Shown: in pieces, positions 1 through 9,390 of the stretch
Position numbering within the stretch: position 1 is the stretch's first letter
Layout of the letters: the number at the start of each line of letters is the position of its first letter
DNA from: Alphaproteobacteria bacterium
Lineage (GTDB): Bacteria > Pseudomonadota > Alphaproteobacteria > MPNO01 > UBA830
Direction: 5' to 3'
Length of the DNA stretch: 64,000 nucleotides
Assembly (NCBI GenBank): GCA_022822405.1
Contig: JAJEBT010000169.1
Span: 22,727-86,726 of the forward strand
The notes under the pieces: model-generated
What the model was told of the DNA's origin: nothing
Seen by the model: only the letters and a program-made list of their open reading frames with translations
Database searches by the model: none
Made by a program: the position numbers and the translations under genes

Positions 1-1
1 G

Positions 2-49
2 GTCACGGTCAAGGTCCGGTATTCGGACGGCAGTCGCGAACTGCTCTGA
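2..49 (+). CDS. 3' end of an unidentified gene (partial)
   Basis: The first bases stay open in frame 2 and end at a TGA, giving the tail VTVKVRYSDGSRELL. Codon third positions are mostly G or C, like the real genes here. The segment is too short to assign a family. It converges on the acyl-CoA synthetase gene, and a hairpin lies between them. It could also be a chance open frame. Confidence 0.35.
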   Translation, partial: VTVKVRYSDGSRELL

Positions 50-72
50 AACCCGGCCTTTCCCTCGGGTAA

Positions 73-100
73 CGGCACCGGACACCTGGCACCGGTGCCG
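73..100. terminator. Possible hairpin terminator between convergent genes
   Basis: A perfect 8-bp inverted repeat (CGGCACCG at 73-80, CGGTGCCG at 93-100) encloses a 12-nt loop in the gap between two convergent reading frames. A short TCTTGCTGTT follows on the plus strand, which is not a proper U-tract. Assignment as a terminator is tentative. Confidence 0.3.
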
Positions 101-109
101 TCTTGCTGT

Positions 110-1606
110 TCATCCCGCATAGCGATCCTGCAACCGGGCGCGCAGGATCTTTCCAGCCGCGTTCTTCGGTATCTCGTTCACGAAGATGATGCGACGCGGG
201 CGCTTATGACGGGCAATCCGCCCGGCGCAGTCGTCGAGCAGCGCTTCGGCGGCAATCTTCACCGACGGATCGGCGGCGACTACGGCAGCGACCGGCAGTT
301 CGCCGAACACCGGATCCGATACCGCGAATACCGCGCAGTCATCAATCTCGGGCATTTCCAGCAATACGCGCTCGATTTCGGCTGGATGGATATTGAAACC
401 GCCGGAATTGATCATGTCGCCGCTGCGCCCGACGAGGGTCAACAGGCCAGTTTCGTCGCGGGTGGCCAGATCTCCCGTCCAGCCCCAACCATCGCTGCCA
501 CGAAAGAACGCCTGCGTCTGGTCCGGTTCCCCGACATAACCCTGCATGAGGGTCTCGCCTCTGAAACAGAGCTCGCCGATTTCACCGGGCTCCGCTTCGC
601 TGCCGGGGGCAGCATACACGGCGCATTCGATCCTGGGCGAGGGCCGGCCGAGCGCACCGGGATGCCTGTCCCGATCTTCCCTGTAAAGCGTTACCAGTGG
701 GCCGATCTCGGTCATGCCGTAATTCTGTATGAACTCGCACCGCGGCAGCGTTTCCGCCGCCCGTTCGATGAGGCCGGGCGGCGCCGGCGCGCCGCCATAG
801 ACAATCTTGCGAAGACCCGACAGGCGGGCCGGCTCGAACGCCTCGTGATCCAGAAGGAGAGCTATCTGGGCCGGCACGAGAAATGTCGCCGTCACCCGGC
901 AACGTTCTGCGGCCGCGAGGAAGGAAGGCACGTCCCACTTCGGCAGGAGAACCTGGGTCGCCGCAACGCATACGCCAGGCTGAAACCATATGAAGCCGCC
1001 GGCCGCATGACTCATCGGTGCCGCAACCGCCATCACTTCGCCGGACCCGAGACCGAACCAGTGAACGGCGATCTCGGCCCATGTCAGGCGCGAACGGGCA
1101 GTATGGAGCCCTCCCTTCGGAAATCCCGTCGTGCCACCGGTATAGGTTGCCGAAGACGGCGCGTCCGGCGGCTGCTCGCGCCCCGGATCCTCCGGAGCGC
1201 CGGCTTCGAGAAACGCGGCGAAGTCATCACGCCCCGTGGAGACGACGGCAAGCCGCCTGCCGGTCGACGATATTGAGTCCGCCAGCTCCGGGTCGCACAG
1301 CACGGCGACCGCATCCCCCCTGTCAAGACAATGGGCGATCTCGTCGGGTGCAAGGCGCGCCGACAGGTGAAGCGAAACGCCGCCTGCGCGCGCTATTCCA
1401 AAATACGTCACGGCATATTCGAGGCTGTTGTGCGCGATGACCGCCACGCGGTCACCAGGCCCCACACCATGGTCGACCAACGCATTGGCCAGCCTGTTGG
1501 CGGCTATGTCGGCTTCGCCATAAGTCAGCTCGCGTCCCTCGCAAATGAACGCGGTCTTCTTCGGGTTGCCGGCAGCGGCAGCCGCAAGGCTCGCACCTAT
1601 GGTCAT
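110..1606 (-). CDS. AMP-dependent acyl-CoA synthetase / acid-CoA ligase
   Basis: A cytoplasmic class I adenylate-forming enzyme of about 498 residues, expected to activate a carboxylic acid to its acyl-AMP and then to the CoA thioester. Visible motifs are the phosphate-binding loop TYTGGTTGFPKGG, the YGMTE adenine motif, the GWTGDLA segment carrying the ribose-binding Asp, the SGGFNIHPAEIE hinge, and PKNAAGKILR with the catalytic lysine near the C-terminus. The start at MTIGASL is chosen because AAGGGG lies upstream; an in-frame extension of 19 Arg-rich residues looks non-coding. It lies 62 bp downstream of the ThDP enzyme on the same strand, so the two are probably co-transcribed. The acid substrate (aromatic, aliphatic or benzoate-like) cannot be read from sequence. 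Confidence 0.9.
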   Translation of the reverse strand: MTIGASLAAAAAGNPKKTAFICEGRELTYGEADIAANRLANALVDHGVGPGDRVAVIAHNSLEYAVTYFGIARAGGVSLHLSARLAPDEIAHCLDRGDAVAVLCDPELADSISSTGRRLAVVSTGRDDFAAFLEAGAPEDPGREQPPDAPSSATYTGGTTGFPKGGLHTARSRLTWAEIAVHWFGLGSGEVMAVAAPMSHAAGGFIWFQPGVCVAATQVLLPKWDVPSFLAAAERCRVTATFLVPAQIALLLDHEAFEPARLSGLRKIVYGGAPAPPGLIERAAETLPRCEFIQNYGMTEIGPLVTLYREDRDRHPGALGRPSPRIECAVYAAPGSEAEPGEIGELCFRGETLMQGYVGEPDQTQAFFRGSDGWGWTGDLATRDETGLLTLVGRSGDMINSGGFNIHPAEIERVLLEMPEIDDCAVFAVSDPVFGELPVAAVVAADPSVKIAAEALLDDCAGRIARHKRPRRIIFVNEIPKNAAGKILRARLQDRYAG

Positions 1607-1668
1607 GCGGGGACGCCCCTTATCCTGCAATCGCAGTCCGCTACGGCCACGCCGCCGCCTCACAGAGC

Positions 1669-3354
1669 CTACCGTCCCTCGTTCCCCAAGCCATCGTCGA
1701 CGACGACATCGAGCAGCGTCGGCCCGTCGCGCCGGGTCGACTCGGCGATGGCAGGCCCGATGTCGTCGGGATCCCCGATTCGCACCGCCGCCACACCCAT
1801 TGAGCGGGCGAGGCCGGTGAAGTCGATCGGCGGGTCCTTGAACTCCATGCCGGTGTAATCCTCGACGCCGTGGAATGCCTTCAGCCGCTCCCTGATGATG
1901 CGGTAACCGCCGTTGTTGGCGATGATGTAGGTGATCGGAAGTTTCGCGTTTGCTGCCGTCCAGAGCGCCTGGATGCTGTACATCGCGCTGCCGTCGCCGA
2001 CGACGGCGACGACCGGCCGGTCCCTGAGCGCGAGCTGAACTCCTACCGCACCCGCCATCGCAAACCCGATCCCGCCGCTGCCGAGGCCGAAAAGCGCCTT
2101 CGCATCGCGGAAGGGATAGAGCGCCGGCAGCGAGCGGCCGCTCAGGATGCCCTCCTCGACGATGACCGCGTCTTCCGGCAGCGCGTCGACGATCCGGAGC
2201 ATCGCGAGATCCGGGGCGATCACCGCGGCGTCGGGGCGTGCCAGTATCCTGGCGCGGAGGGCCTCGCGCTTCGCGAACCAGTTGGAGGTCCGGAGCGCCG
2301 CGAGCGAGGCCGCCGCCTTCTCGGCCCCCTCGGCGCCACGCTTTCTCTCGATCGTAACGGCCAGGGCGCCAAGCGTTTCCTTGACGTCGGCGCGCAAGGC
2401 GATCTCCGCCGGATAGTTCTTCCCCATTTCCCAGTCCCGAAGACCGACCTGGACCAGCGCCATGCCTTCAGGCAACGGGTCGGTCTCGCTGAACACGGAC
2501 ATGCGCAGCACGTCCGAACCCATGCAGAACATCAGGTCATAGGGCGAGAGAGTATCGCGGACATCCGGCTGTTCGCGGCTGAGCCCGCCCATGAAGGCGG
2601 GGTGCTCGGAGAGAAAATGGGCGCCGTCGCACACCGTCTGCTGATAGACCGGCGCGCCCAGCGCCTCCGCAACCGCCGCCGCTTCTCTCAGCGCGTCCGA
2701 GGTCGCGATTTCGTGCCCGGCAAGGAGCACCGGGTGCTTGGCCACGAGGAGCCGGTCCGCGAGTTGATCGAGCGCCGCGTCGCTCGGTCGGCCGGCGGTA
2801 TCAACCCGGGTGGGCCGGCCGAGCTCGAGCGCGTCCTGCTCGTTCAGGACGTCACCCGGCAGCGAGATGAACACCGGTCCGGTCGGCGGCGTCATCGCGA
2901 CCTTCGCGGCCCGTCGCACGATGCGCGGCAGGTCCTGGAGCCGGTTGACCTCCACTGCCCATTTCACCAGCGGCTGGGCGATCGGCACCAGCGGCGCGTA
3001 AAGCAACGGTTCGGTCAGACCGTGCCCCTGCTCCTGCTGTCCGGCGGTGACGATGATCGGCGAGCCCATCCAGTTGGCGTTGAAGAGCGAACCCATGGCG
3101 TTGCCGAGCCCGGGCGCGACATGAACGTTGCAGGCGCTGAGCCCGCCCGAGGCGCGAGAGAAGCCGTCCGCCATCGCCACCACCAGCGCCTCCTGCAGCG
3201 CCATGACATAGGTGATTGCCGACCGATCGGGCAACGCGGCCATGATCGGAAGCTCCGTGGTGCCGGGATTGCCGAACAGATGGGTTACGCCTTCGCTCTC
3301 GAGCAGCGAGAGAAAGGCCTCCCGGCCGAAGATGGTGTTCAGGGTATCAGGCAT
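1669..3354 (-). CDS. Thiamine-diphosphate-dependent decarboxylase, benzoylformate decarboxylase-like
   Basis: This 561-residue protein has the three-domain layout of the acetolactate synthase/benzoylformate decarboxylase superfamily. The N-terminal PYR domain has FGNPGTTELP and the activating glutamate in LQEALVVAMADG. A histidine-bearing NVHVAPGLGNAMGS segment aligns with the His70 region of benzoylformate decarboxylase. The C-terminal PP domain has the ThDP/Mg motif beginning GDGSAMYSIQ and ending IIANNGGYRI. Known family members decarboxylate 2-keto acids to aldehydes or ligate them. With the downstream acyl-CoA synthetase it could form part of an aromatic 2-oxo-acid route, which is inference. 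No strong Shine-Dalgarno precedes the ATG, but the N-terminus aligns with the family. Acetolactate synthase is less likely because of the BFD-like motifs and the catabolic context. Confidence 0.85.
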   Translation of the reverse strand: MPDTLNTIFGREAFLSLLESEGVTHLFGNPGTTELPIMAALPDRSAITYVMALQEALVVAMADGFSRASGGLSACNVHVAPGLGNAMGSLFNANWMGSPIIVTAGQQEQGHGLTEPLLYAPLVPIAQPLVKWAVEVNRLQDLPRIVRRAAKVAMTPPTGPVFISLPGDVLNEQDALELGRPTRVDTAGRPSDAALDQLADRLLVAKHPVLLAGHEIATSDALREAAAVAEALGAPVYQQTVCDGAHFLSEHPAFMGGLSREQPDVRDTLSPYDLMFCMGSDVLRMSVFSETDPLPEGMALVQVGLRDWEMGKNYPAEIALRADVKETLGALAVTIERKRGAEGAEKAAASLAALRTSNWFAKREALRARILARPDAAVIAPDLAMLRIVDALPEDAVIVEEGILSGRSLPALYPFRDAKALFGLGSGGIGFAMAGAVGVQLALRDRPVVAVVGDGSAMYSIQALWTAANAKLPITYIIANNGGYRIIRERLKAFHGVEDYTGMEFKDPPIDFTGLARSMGVAAVRIGDPDDIGPAIAESTRRDGPTLLDVVVDDGLGNEGR

Positions 3355-3869
3355 GGCGTTTCACGCGGACAAGGAATGACACCCCCTGATGATACAGATT
3401 TCCTGATCTGGCGGTAGGCGGGCAAGGCCGCGTCTCTTCGGACCGACGATGAGCGGGCGATCAGAGGCAAGCCGGCGGGCCGGTCCCGGAGACCGCGCAG
3501 ATTGGCACTGAAACCGAACCGCGATAGCCGGAGACAGCCTGTTGCGTGCTGACCGGATCCCCGCGGGCGGCATGGCCACGGCTGCGGTGATCACGGAAGC
3601 GGCGTCGACTTCGACGAGACCGTCATTCCGACCCTGCACACCTGATGGATCGAGGAGGTGTGGAGGCCTCTCGAATTCCGGGACGAAACGATCTCCATAT
3701 CCGGAATGCCGCGGAATTCCTGGTCGAGCGCGAGGCCAGCATTATCGGCACCGGCGACTTCACCCCGTCGGCCGTGCCGCTACGGCTGAAGGGCCCGGAG
3801 GGCTTTCTTGTCCGGGTCGTGCGACAGTCGAAGACTGAAGGGGTTCGGGCTGGTCCGGCTGCCCGGACG
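3355..3869. other. Intergenic stretch with possible gene remnant
   Basis: These 515 bp separate the ThDP enzyme from the Rieske gene and hold no intact gene I can support. Two plus-strand pieces have GC-rich third positions typical of coding DNA here. One ends GVDFDETVIPTLHT at a TGA near 3644. The other, in a different frame at about 3703-3825, contains REASIIGTGDFTPSAVPLRL. Together they could be the remains of a frameshifted gene. I do not recognise the family, and chance open frames are the alternative at this GC content. Upstream promoter elements for the minus-strand ThDP gene should lie near its start but are not obvious. Confidence 0.3.
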
Positions 3870-4934
3870 TCATTCGGCAGCGGCGGCCCTCGGTTCTGTG
3901 ACGCGCATGCGCTGGAGCGCACGGCGCGCGAGCGCAACTGCCTCGTCATGACGGCGGTAGTGCAAACCGCGTTCCCGATTGCGCAGGACCGCTGCCTGCT
4001 GAGCCTCGATCATGGTCTTGTCTTCCATGAACGCGTCAGCAATATCCTTGTATAACTGCTTCCCGGCAGCCGTTGTGGCCGGACAGTTATGGTTCGCTAC
4101 CGACCAGAAATAGTGGCAGCTCGTTTCCGATTCCGGTGTCGCGTGATGGAACAGCCGCAATGACACGCCACCGTCCTGATTCCGGTTCTCCGTCGCGTCG
4201 CGGCCGACCTCCAGCGCACCGCCCCACTGCAGCACCGAGCCCGGTGCCACATACTCGAAATCTGACCAGCGATCCACGGGACCCTGGAATCCGGCCGCCG
4301 CAACGAAGGATGGAGGCGGAGGCGAGGCCATCATCCATCTGATGAATCTGGCGCCGTTCTCGGTCGCAGCCGTCTCGAGCGTTGCATCGACATGCGACTG
4401 CGGAAATCCTCCGATAGTGGAACCATGGACATATCCAAGATGCGTCAGGTCCATGAGGTTGTCGATTACGAACATGAAATTCGCGGCGTAGTGGTAGTGA
4501 CCGAACTGGAATGGCCATTCCTCGCCTGCCTCGTGGAACGGATAGTCGATGATCGCGGACTGATCAGCGAGGCCGGGATCGCCCATCCAGACCCAGACGA
4601 AGTGCTGCCGCTCGACGACGGGGAACGAGCGCACCCGGTAAAGCCCCCGATCGTCTTCCTCTCCCGGATTTCCTATGCACGCGCCGTCGCGGCCAAAAAC
4701 CATGCCGTGATAGCCGCACTGGATACCGTCCCCGACGACGCTGCCAAGGCTGAGCGGCGCAGCACGATGGCAGCACCTGTCTTCGAGAATGGCGGCATCG
4801 CCCGAGGCATCGCGGAACAGAACCACATCTTCGCCGAGCAGTCTGCGCGCAAGCGGCGCCTCGGTGACTTCGTGCGACCAGGCGGCGATATACCACGCGT
4901 TGTGAACAAGGGGTTCAATCGGACAGTTAGACAT
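3870..4934 (-). CDS. Rieske-type aromatic ring-hydroxylating / O-demethylating oxygenase (VanA-like)
   Basis: This is the terminal oxygenase component of a Rieske non-haem iron system, 354 residues. The 2Fe-2S site is visible as Cys54-x-His56 and Cys73-x2-His76 (EDRCCH and CGYH). The catalytic mononuclear iron ligands sit in NLMDLTHLGYVH (Asp162, His165, His170). Such enzymes hydroxylate or demethylate aromatic substrates using electrons from a reductase, and none is encoded nearby. The start at MSNCPIEPL is set by GGGGAGG upstream; the longer in-frame extension is rejected. A second oxygenase at 40649-41716 has the same ligands at the same residue numbers, so the two are paralogues. The substrate is unknown. 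The nearby decarboxylase, ligase and hydrolases suggest an aromatic or heteroaromatic compound. Confidence 0.88.
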   Translation of the reverse strand: MSNCPIEPLVHNAWYIAAWSHEVTEAPLARRLLGEDVVLFRDASGDAAILEDRCCHRAAPLSLGSVVGDGIQCGYHGMVFGRDGACIGNPGEEDDRGLYRVRSFPVVERQHFVWVWMGDPGLADQSAIIDYPFHEAGEEWPFQFGHYHYAANFMFVIDNLMDLTHLGYVHGSTIGGFPQSHVDATLETAATENGARFIRWMMASPPPPSFVAAAGFQGPVDRWSDFEYVAPGSVLQWGGALEVGRDATENRNQDGGVSLRLFHHATPESETSCHYFWSVANHNCPATTAAGKQLYKDIADAFMEDKTMIEAQQAAVLRNRERGLHYRRHDEAVALARRALQRMRVTEPRAAAAE

Positions 4935-5389
4935 CGACGCGCCTCCCCGGCCAGCTTCCAGAACTTGTAGCACGGGTCTTGCCCAACATGGAAACTGCAG
5001 CACCCGGCCGCAACGAGATTTTCAGTTGGTTGTGACCCGCTTGAACGGCTTCGGTTCCCTGCCCGACCTGCCGATGGCCGTCCAGACTCAGCCACCGGTC
5101 AACAACGAAGCTGCGCGCATCCGGCTTCTCCGCAGCTCGTCAGACCTCCACGCACGCAGGATAGTACGCCAAGCGCACGGCATGCATACGCCGGACCTGA
5201 TGGTCGAACGCGAACGTGCCGCGTCGCCCGGGACCGGAGTTGCCGGCGGCCTTCCGGCATCGCGCCAAGAAGACGGCTTCATCAGACTCCAGTGACCGCC
5301 TTGGAACCGACCCTCCTTCAACACCCAATGATCGCCTGAATACCCCGACCGATGCAGGGCGTTGCCGGTCCGCGTCCAGCCCTGGCCAC
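4935..5389. other. Intergenic region, no gene recognised
   Basis: These 455 bp lie upstream of the minus-strand Rieske gene and downstream of the minus-strand flavodoxin-fold gene. Open frames here are short, rich in Arg, Ser and Pro, and resemble no family. The Rieske promoter is expected in the left part, but I see no convincing -35/-10 pair. Confidence 0.4.
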
Positions 5390-6010
5390 TTACAATCCTG
5401 AGAATTCTCTGCGGACCTTCGTGATAAACCCCTCACACTGTTCACGCGTTGCCCTGTCGAGTCCGTACATGGACAACATCCGAAACGTGACCCTTTCGCC
5501 GCAAATCCCGACGATTCCATTCCTGATCTGCCGGCGTACGGGATTGCGCATGTAGAGCTCTGTGATACGCCATGACGAATTCGTGGTCGTCACGACGTGG
5601 CAGCTCCGCAGCCTTGCCAGCCGGGGTTCAAGGGCTCGGGTACCCGGATCGACCGCAAAGGCAAGTCCGGGGACGAAGACACGATCGATGAAACCCTTGA
5701 GAATTGCCGGCATCCCGAACCACCATTGCGGGAAGACCAGAACGAGGCCGTCGGCGGACGCCAGGCGCCCGCAATACCCGGCGATCTCCGGCGGAGGCTC
5801 GTAATCTGGCTTGGCGAATACCGCGCGCTCCCGGCCGGACAAGCACGGATCGAAACCATCCGCATAGAGGTCGACAAGGTCGGCTTCGTGCCCCGCCGTC
5901 ACAATTCCGTCGATGGCCGCATCGCGCAGCGCCGCCGCGAGGCTGTCGGCCAGCGGATGCGCATGGACGACGAGGAAACGCCGCCCGCCCGTTACTGGAT
6001 CCTGCGCCAC
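5390..6010 (-). CDS. NAD(P)H:quinone oxidoreductase-like flavodoxin-fold protein
   Basis: A 206-residue cytoplasmic flavoprotein of the NQO1/MdaB/KefF family, which transfers two electrons from NAD(P)H to quinones or related acceptors. The N-terminal [14 protein letters not shown] is the FMN phosphate-binding strand-loop of this family, and [20 protein letters not shown] is its characteristic flavin-binding core. The reading frame begins with GTG at 6010 and overlaps the end of cysS by 19 bp, so it is probably read from the cysS transcript. It may protect against quinones made by the oxygenases in this region, but that is inference. The acceptor cannot be determined. Confidence 0.82.
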   Translation of the reverse strand: MAQDPVTGGRRFLVVHAHPLADSLAAALRDAAIDGIVTAGHEADLVDLYADGFDPCLSGRERAVFAKPDYEPPPEIAGYCGRLASADGLVLVFPQWWFGMPAILKGFIDRVFVPGLAFAVDPGTRALEPRLARLRSCHVVTTTNSSWRITELYMRNPVRRQIRNGIVGICGERVTFRMLSMYGLDRATREQCEGFITKVRREFSGL

Positions 6011-7365
6011 CGTGTACCCTCCGGCCCGTCCTCAAGCATGATGCCGCGCGCCGCCAATTCGTCGCGGATACGGTCTGCGTCGGCGAAGCGCCGTTCGGCG
6101 CGCGCGCGCGCGCGCTCCTCGACCATCTCTTTTACCCGCGCAGCGTCCACCTCGTCGGCACCGACAAACCATCGCTCGCAATCCTGTTGCAGGATACCCA
6201 GCAACGCTCCCGAAGCGAGAAGCGTTCCCTTGAGGCGCCGCCGCTCCACCGGATCGGTTGCCGTGTTGGCCTGCCGTCCGAGCCGGAACAGGGCCGCAAC
6301 GGCCCGCGGCGTGTTGATGTCATCGCCGAGCGCCGCAAGAAATTCTCCATCGGGCCGGGAGTGGCCATCGGACTCGACGTCGGACAGGGCCCGAAGCACT
6401 CCGTACAGGCGATCGAGCATGTCCCTGGCATGGGCAAGGCTTCCGTCAGACCAGTCCAGAGGCTGCCGGTAATGGGTGTTGAGAAGCGCCATCCGGATCG
6501 CCTCGCCGGGCACCCTGTCGAGCATCTCGTGAACCGTCACGACGTTGCCGACGGACTTGGCCATCTTCTCGCGATCGATATTCACAAAACCGTTATGCAG
6601 CCAGAAGCGGGCCAGCGGCTGGCCGCCGTGCGCGCAGGTCGATTGCGCGATCTCATTCTCGTGATGCGGAAAGACGAGGTCGCCACCGCCGGCGTGAATA
6701 TCGATGGTCTCGCCGAGATGTTTCTCGATCATGCATGAGCATTCCAGGTGCCAGCCCGGTCGGCCACGGCCCCAAGGGCTCTCCCAGCCCGGCAGATCCG
6801 GCGTCGACGGTTTCCACAGCACGAAATCCGCCGGATCGCGCTTGTAGGGCGCCACCTCGACACGGGCGCCCGCGATCATTTCCTTCCGGTCGCGTCGCGA
6901 CAACCCGCCATAATCCGCGAAGCGCGGCACATGGAACAGGACATGCCCCTCGGCCGCATAAGCAAAGCCGTCTTCGATCAGCTTCTGTGCCATGGCGATC
7001 ATTTCGGGAATGTGGTCAGTCGCGTGCGGCTCGATATCCGGCAGTTCCACGCCCAGCGCAGCCATGTCATCGCGGTACAGTCGCTCGTATTTTCCGGTGA
7101 TCTCGCCGATCGTTACGCCCTGTTTCTGCGCCGCCGCGTTGATCTTGTCGTCAAGGTCCGTAATGTTGCGGGCATAGACCACCTCAGGCCACGTGTGGCG
7201 TAGCAGCCGCACCAACACATCGAACATGACGGCGGGACGGGCGTTTCCGATATGGGCATAGGAATAGACCGTGGGACCGCACACATAGACGGTCACACGG
7301 CGGGGATCAGCCGGAACGAACGCCTCCTTGCGGCGTGTCAGCGTATTGTAGAGATTGAGGCTCAT
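5992..7365 (-). CDS. cysS: Cysteine--tRNA ligase
   Basis: The class I aminoacyl-tRNA synthetase that charges tRNA-Cys, 457 residues. The HIGH signature appears as AHIGN after the zinc-binding cysteine in YVCGPTVY. The other zinc ligands lie in WHLECSCM and FPHHENE. The KMSKS loop reads KMAKS (EKMAKSVGN), a one-residue variant that keeps both lysines. The start at MSLNLYN fits family N-termini; the in-frame upstream extension is rejected. The gene is divergent from the TauD-like gene with a 65-bp gap, and its 3' end overlaps the quinone-reductase-like gene. This is a core gene inside an otherwise catabolic stretch. Confidence 0.97.
   Translation of the reverse strand: MSLNLYNTLTRRKEAFVPADPRRVTVYVCGPTVYSYAHIGNARPAVMFDVLVRLLRHTWPEVVYARNITDLDDKINAAAQKQGVTIGEITGKYERLYRDDMAALGVELPDIEPHATDHIPEMIAMAQKLIEDGFAYAAEGHVLFHVPRFADYGGLSRRDRKEMIAGARVEVAPYKRDPADFVLWKPSTPDLPGWESPWGRGRPGWHLECSCMIEKHLGETIDIHAGGGDLVFPHHENEIAQSTCAHGGQPLARFWLHNGFVNIDREKMAKSVGNVVTVHEMLDRVPGEAIRMALLNTHYRQPLDWSDGSLAHARDMLDRLYGVLRALSDVESDGHSRPDGEFLAALGDDINTPRAVAALFRLGRQANTATDPVERRRLKGTLLASGALLGILQQDCERWFVGADEVDAARVKEMVEERARARAERRFADADRIRDELAARGIMLEDGPEGTRWRRIQ
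6098..6115. repeat. Alternating GC dinucleotide run inside cysS
   Basis: Eighteen bases of strictly alternating G and C, encoding an Arg-Ala repeat in the anticodon-side helical region of CysS. Such purine-pyrimidine alternation can adopt Z-DNA and is prone to slippage. The frame is intact here. Confidence 0.8.
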
Positions 7366-7430
7366 GGTATGGTGAACATAGGTGCTGGGGAGACGCTGGC
7401 AACCAGGGAATCGGATCGGGGTATCGGGTG

Positions 7431-8291
7431 ATGGCAACTAGACTGGGCCTGGACGTGCGGGGATTTGATGCGCCGCTTGGAGCGGAAATCACCGGACTTG
7501 ATCTCCGCAAACCTCTCGACCGCGAGACCGTGGCGGAAATCCTCGCCGCCTGGTACCGCCACCAGGTGCTGGTTTTCCCAGACCAGGATCTGTCACCGCA
7601 GCAGATGGTGGATTTCACCGGCCAGTTCGGCGAGCCCGGCAAGCCCCGCATGCCGTCGCGCACCGTGCGTGACATCCTGCCGAACCTGCCGCCCGAGGTC
7701 ATGATCGTATCGAACATTCGCGTGGACGGCAAACCCATGGGGCTGCCGCATGACGGGGAGATGTGGTTCCACAGCGACATGTGCTACGTCGAAGTTCCGC
7801 ACACCGCAACACTCCTCTATGCGGTCGAACTGCCGTCATGGGGCGGCAACACGCTGTTCGCCGACATGTATGCCGCCTATGACAGCCTTCCGGCTTCGCT
7901 CCGCAACCGGCTGGAAGATTGCCGGGCGCTTCACATCCATGACTACAAACGCACCGACCGGCCGAGTCTCGATGTCGATTTGGACAAGGTCGGGAACTTT
8001 GCCCATCCGGTCTTCATCACCCATCCCGAGACCGGACGAAAGGCGCTCTATGTCAATCGGTTGATGACGGCGCGCATCGAAGGGCTCGATCCGGCGGAAA
8101 GCGACGGACTTCTCGAAGAACTCTTTACAGCGTCGGAAGACCGGTCGCTGGTCTACGAACATGTCTGGAAACCGGGCGACCTCGTGATGTGGGACAATCG
8201 CTGCATCACCCACGCGCGCACCGATTTTCCGGAGAACGAGCGCCGCCTGCTGCGGCGCACGACCATCGTGGGAACCCAAGCACCCCGCTGA
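7431..8291 (+). CDS. TauD/TfdA-family Fe(II)/2-oxoglutarate dioxygenase
   Basis: A 286-residue non-haem iron dioxygenase expected to couple 2-oxoglutarate decarboxylation to hydroxylation or cleavage of a sulfonate, aryloxy acid or similar substrate. The iron triad is visible as His114 and Asp116 in FHSDMCY and His261 in ITHARTDF. The 2-oxoglutarate-binding arginine follows in the LLRRTTI segment. The N-terminal GAEITGLDL motif is typical of the family. GTG (7428) and ATG (7431) are adjacent; ATG is used. Divergent from cysS. Whether it is a taurine, 2,4-D or other dioxygenase cannot be told. The catabolic surroundings argue against a housekeeping role. Confidence 0.9.
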   Translation: MATRLGLDVRGFDAPLGAEITGLDLRKPLDRETVAEILAAWYRHQVLVFPDQDLSPQQMVDFTGQFGEPGKPRMPSRTVRDILPNLPPEVMIVSNIRVDGKPMGLPHDGEMWFHSDMCYVEVPHTATLLYAVELPSWGGNTLFADMYAAYDSLPASLRNRLEDCRALHIHDYKRTDRPSLDVDLDKVGNFAHPVFITHPETGRKALYVNRLMTARIEGLDPAESDGLLEELFTASEDRSLVYEHVWKPGDLVMWDNRCITHARTDFPENERRLLRRTTIVGTQAPR

Positions 8292-8321
8292 GAACTGCCG
8301 CACCGAACCCGGGCAGCAGAG

Positions 8322-9314
8322 TCAGTTGGCGACCCACTCCCCCTTTCCGCGGCTTTTGAGCATCACGCCCTCGAAGAGTTCTTCCACCGGAATCAGCGAC
8401 GAGATCAGCCCGCCCTGGTGTGAATAGCTGATCAGGCTTTCCAGATTTCGGCGATTGGCGGCGCCTAGACCGTATTCCCACGGATCGCGCCCGAGCAGTT
8501 CCTGCTGCGCCTCCCATTCGTCCATGAACCAGGCGAGCGGCACCGTGCGCGGGTTGGTGAGCCGGCGATAGGCCTCGATCTTGGCCTTTTCGAAGGCAAG
8601 CGCCAGATTGCTCACGACCCACGGATGCTGTTCGACGATCTCCCTGCGAAGCGCCGTAACATGCATGATGGGAAATATGCCGGTACGCTCGAAATATGCC
8701 CTCTCTTCCGAACGATAATCGCTGAAAAGGCGCGCTACCCGCCGGTCTCCGCGCAGGATCGGAGCAATGATGTCGGGGTGCAGGGCCGCATCCAGTTCGC
8801 CCTCGGCCAGCATCTCGGAAATATCGGAGCCCTCGGGCGCGCGCGACAGCCTGAGGCCTGCAGGCGGCTCGAACGGTATATCCTCGTCGAGTTCGGTGAC
8901 CCAGTCGATCGAGGTCAGATCGACGCCATATTCGTTGGCCAGCAATCCCCGCAGATAGAGCGTTGCCGTCGTCTGATAGGTTTTGAGGCCGACCCGCTTG
9001 CCTTCAAGGTCCTTCGGTTTTGAAATCCCGCTTGACGCGTTGACATAGATAAAACCGTGACGGAAGCGACGGTGCAGGAATACCGGTATCGCGGTGAACG
9101 GCCGGCCACGGTCCCGAGCCATCAGATAGGACGAACCCGAGAGCTCGCATACATCGAACTCCCGATTGCGGATCATGCGCCAGTGGCGGGAGGACGAGTC
9201 CATATCCGTAAGCACGTTGAGCGATATTCCGTCGGCCTCGATCGTGCCTTCCTTGAGAGCGCGTATGATCTCGTAGTCGCCACAAGCCAGAGTCAGTTCG
9301 AGTTTGCGTGCCAC
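8322..9314 (-). CDS. 4,5-dihydroxyphthalate decarboxylase-like / periplasmic-binding-fold protein
   Basis: This 330-residue protein has the type 2 periplasmic-binding fold pattern of the NMT1/THI5-like group. Its order of motifs (LTLACGDYEIIRAL, EFDVCELSGSSYL, FTAIPVFLHRRFRHGFIYVN, KDLEGKRVG) resembles 4,5-dihydroxyphthalate decarboxylase (Pht5). It starts directly with MARKLELTLACGDY and has no signal peptide or lipobox, so it should stay in the cytoplasm. That favours an enzyme over an ABC-transporter binding protein, and no ABC permease or ATPase is adjacent. Start is GTG with GGAG just upstream. A decarboxylase would fit the catabolic neighbourhood. A cytoplasmic ligand-binding role is the alternative. 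Confidence 0.75.
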   Translation of the reverse strand: MARKLELTLACGDYEIIRALKEGTIEADGISLNVLTDMDSSSRHWRMIRNREFDVCELSGSSYLMARDRGRPFTAIPVFLHRRFRHGFIYVNASSGISKPKDLEGKRVGLKTYQTTATLYLRGLLANEYGVDLTSIDWVTELDEDIPFEPPAGLRLSRAPEGSDISEMLAEGELDAALHPDIIAPILRGDRRVARLFSDYRSEERAYFERTGIFPIMHVTALRREIVEQHPWVVSNLALAFEKAKIEAYRRLTNPRTVPLAWFMDEWEAQQELLGRDPWEYGLGAANRRNLESLISYSHQGGLISSLIPVEELFEGVMLKSRGKGEWVAN

Positions 9315-9390
9315 ATCGTCTCCATTTCGCGAGGTCGGACCGGTCGATGGTCAGTTGCGAGCGGGGCGCCGGAACCGCACCCGCCCGGGA

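Noticed and set aside
1870..3417. Long plus-strand open frame (515 codons) opposite the ThDP enzyme
   Set aside because: It is antisense to a gene with clear family motifs. Its product is rich in Arg, His and Asp with no recognisable domain, as expected for high-GC antisense frames.
5992..7365. KMAKS instead of KMSKS in CysS
   Set aside because: A conservative variant that keeps both catalytic lysines. No functional loss is implied.
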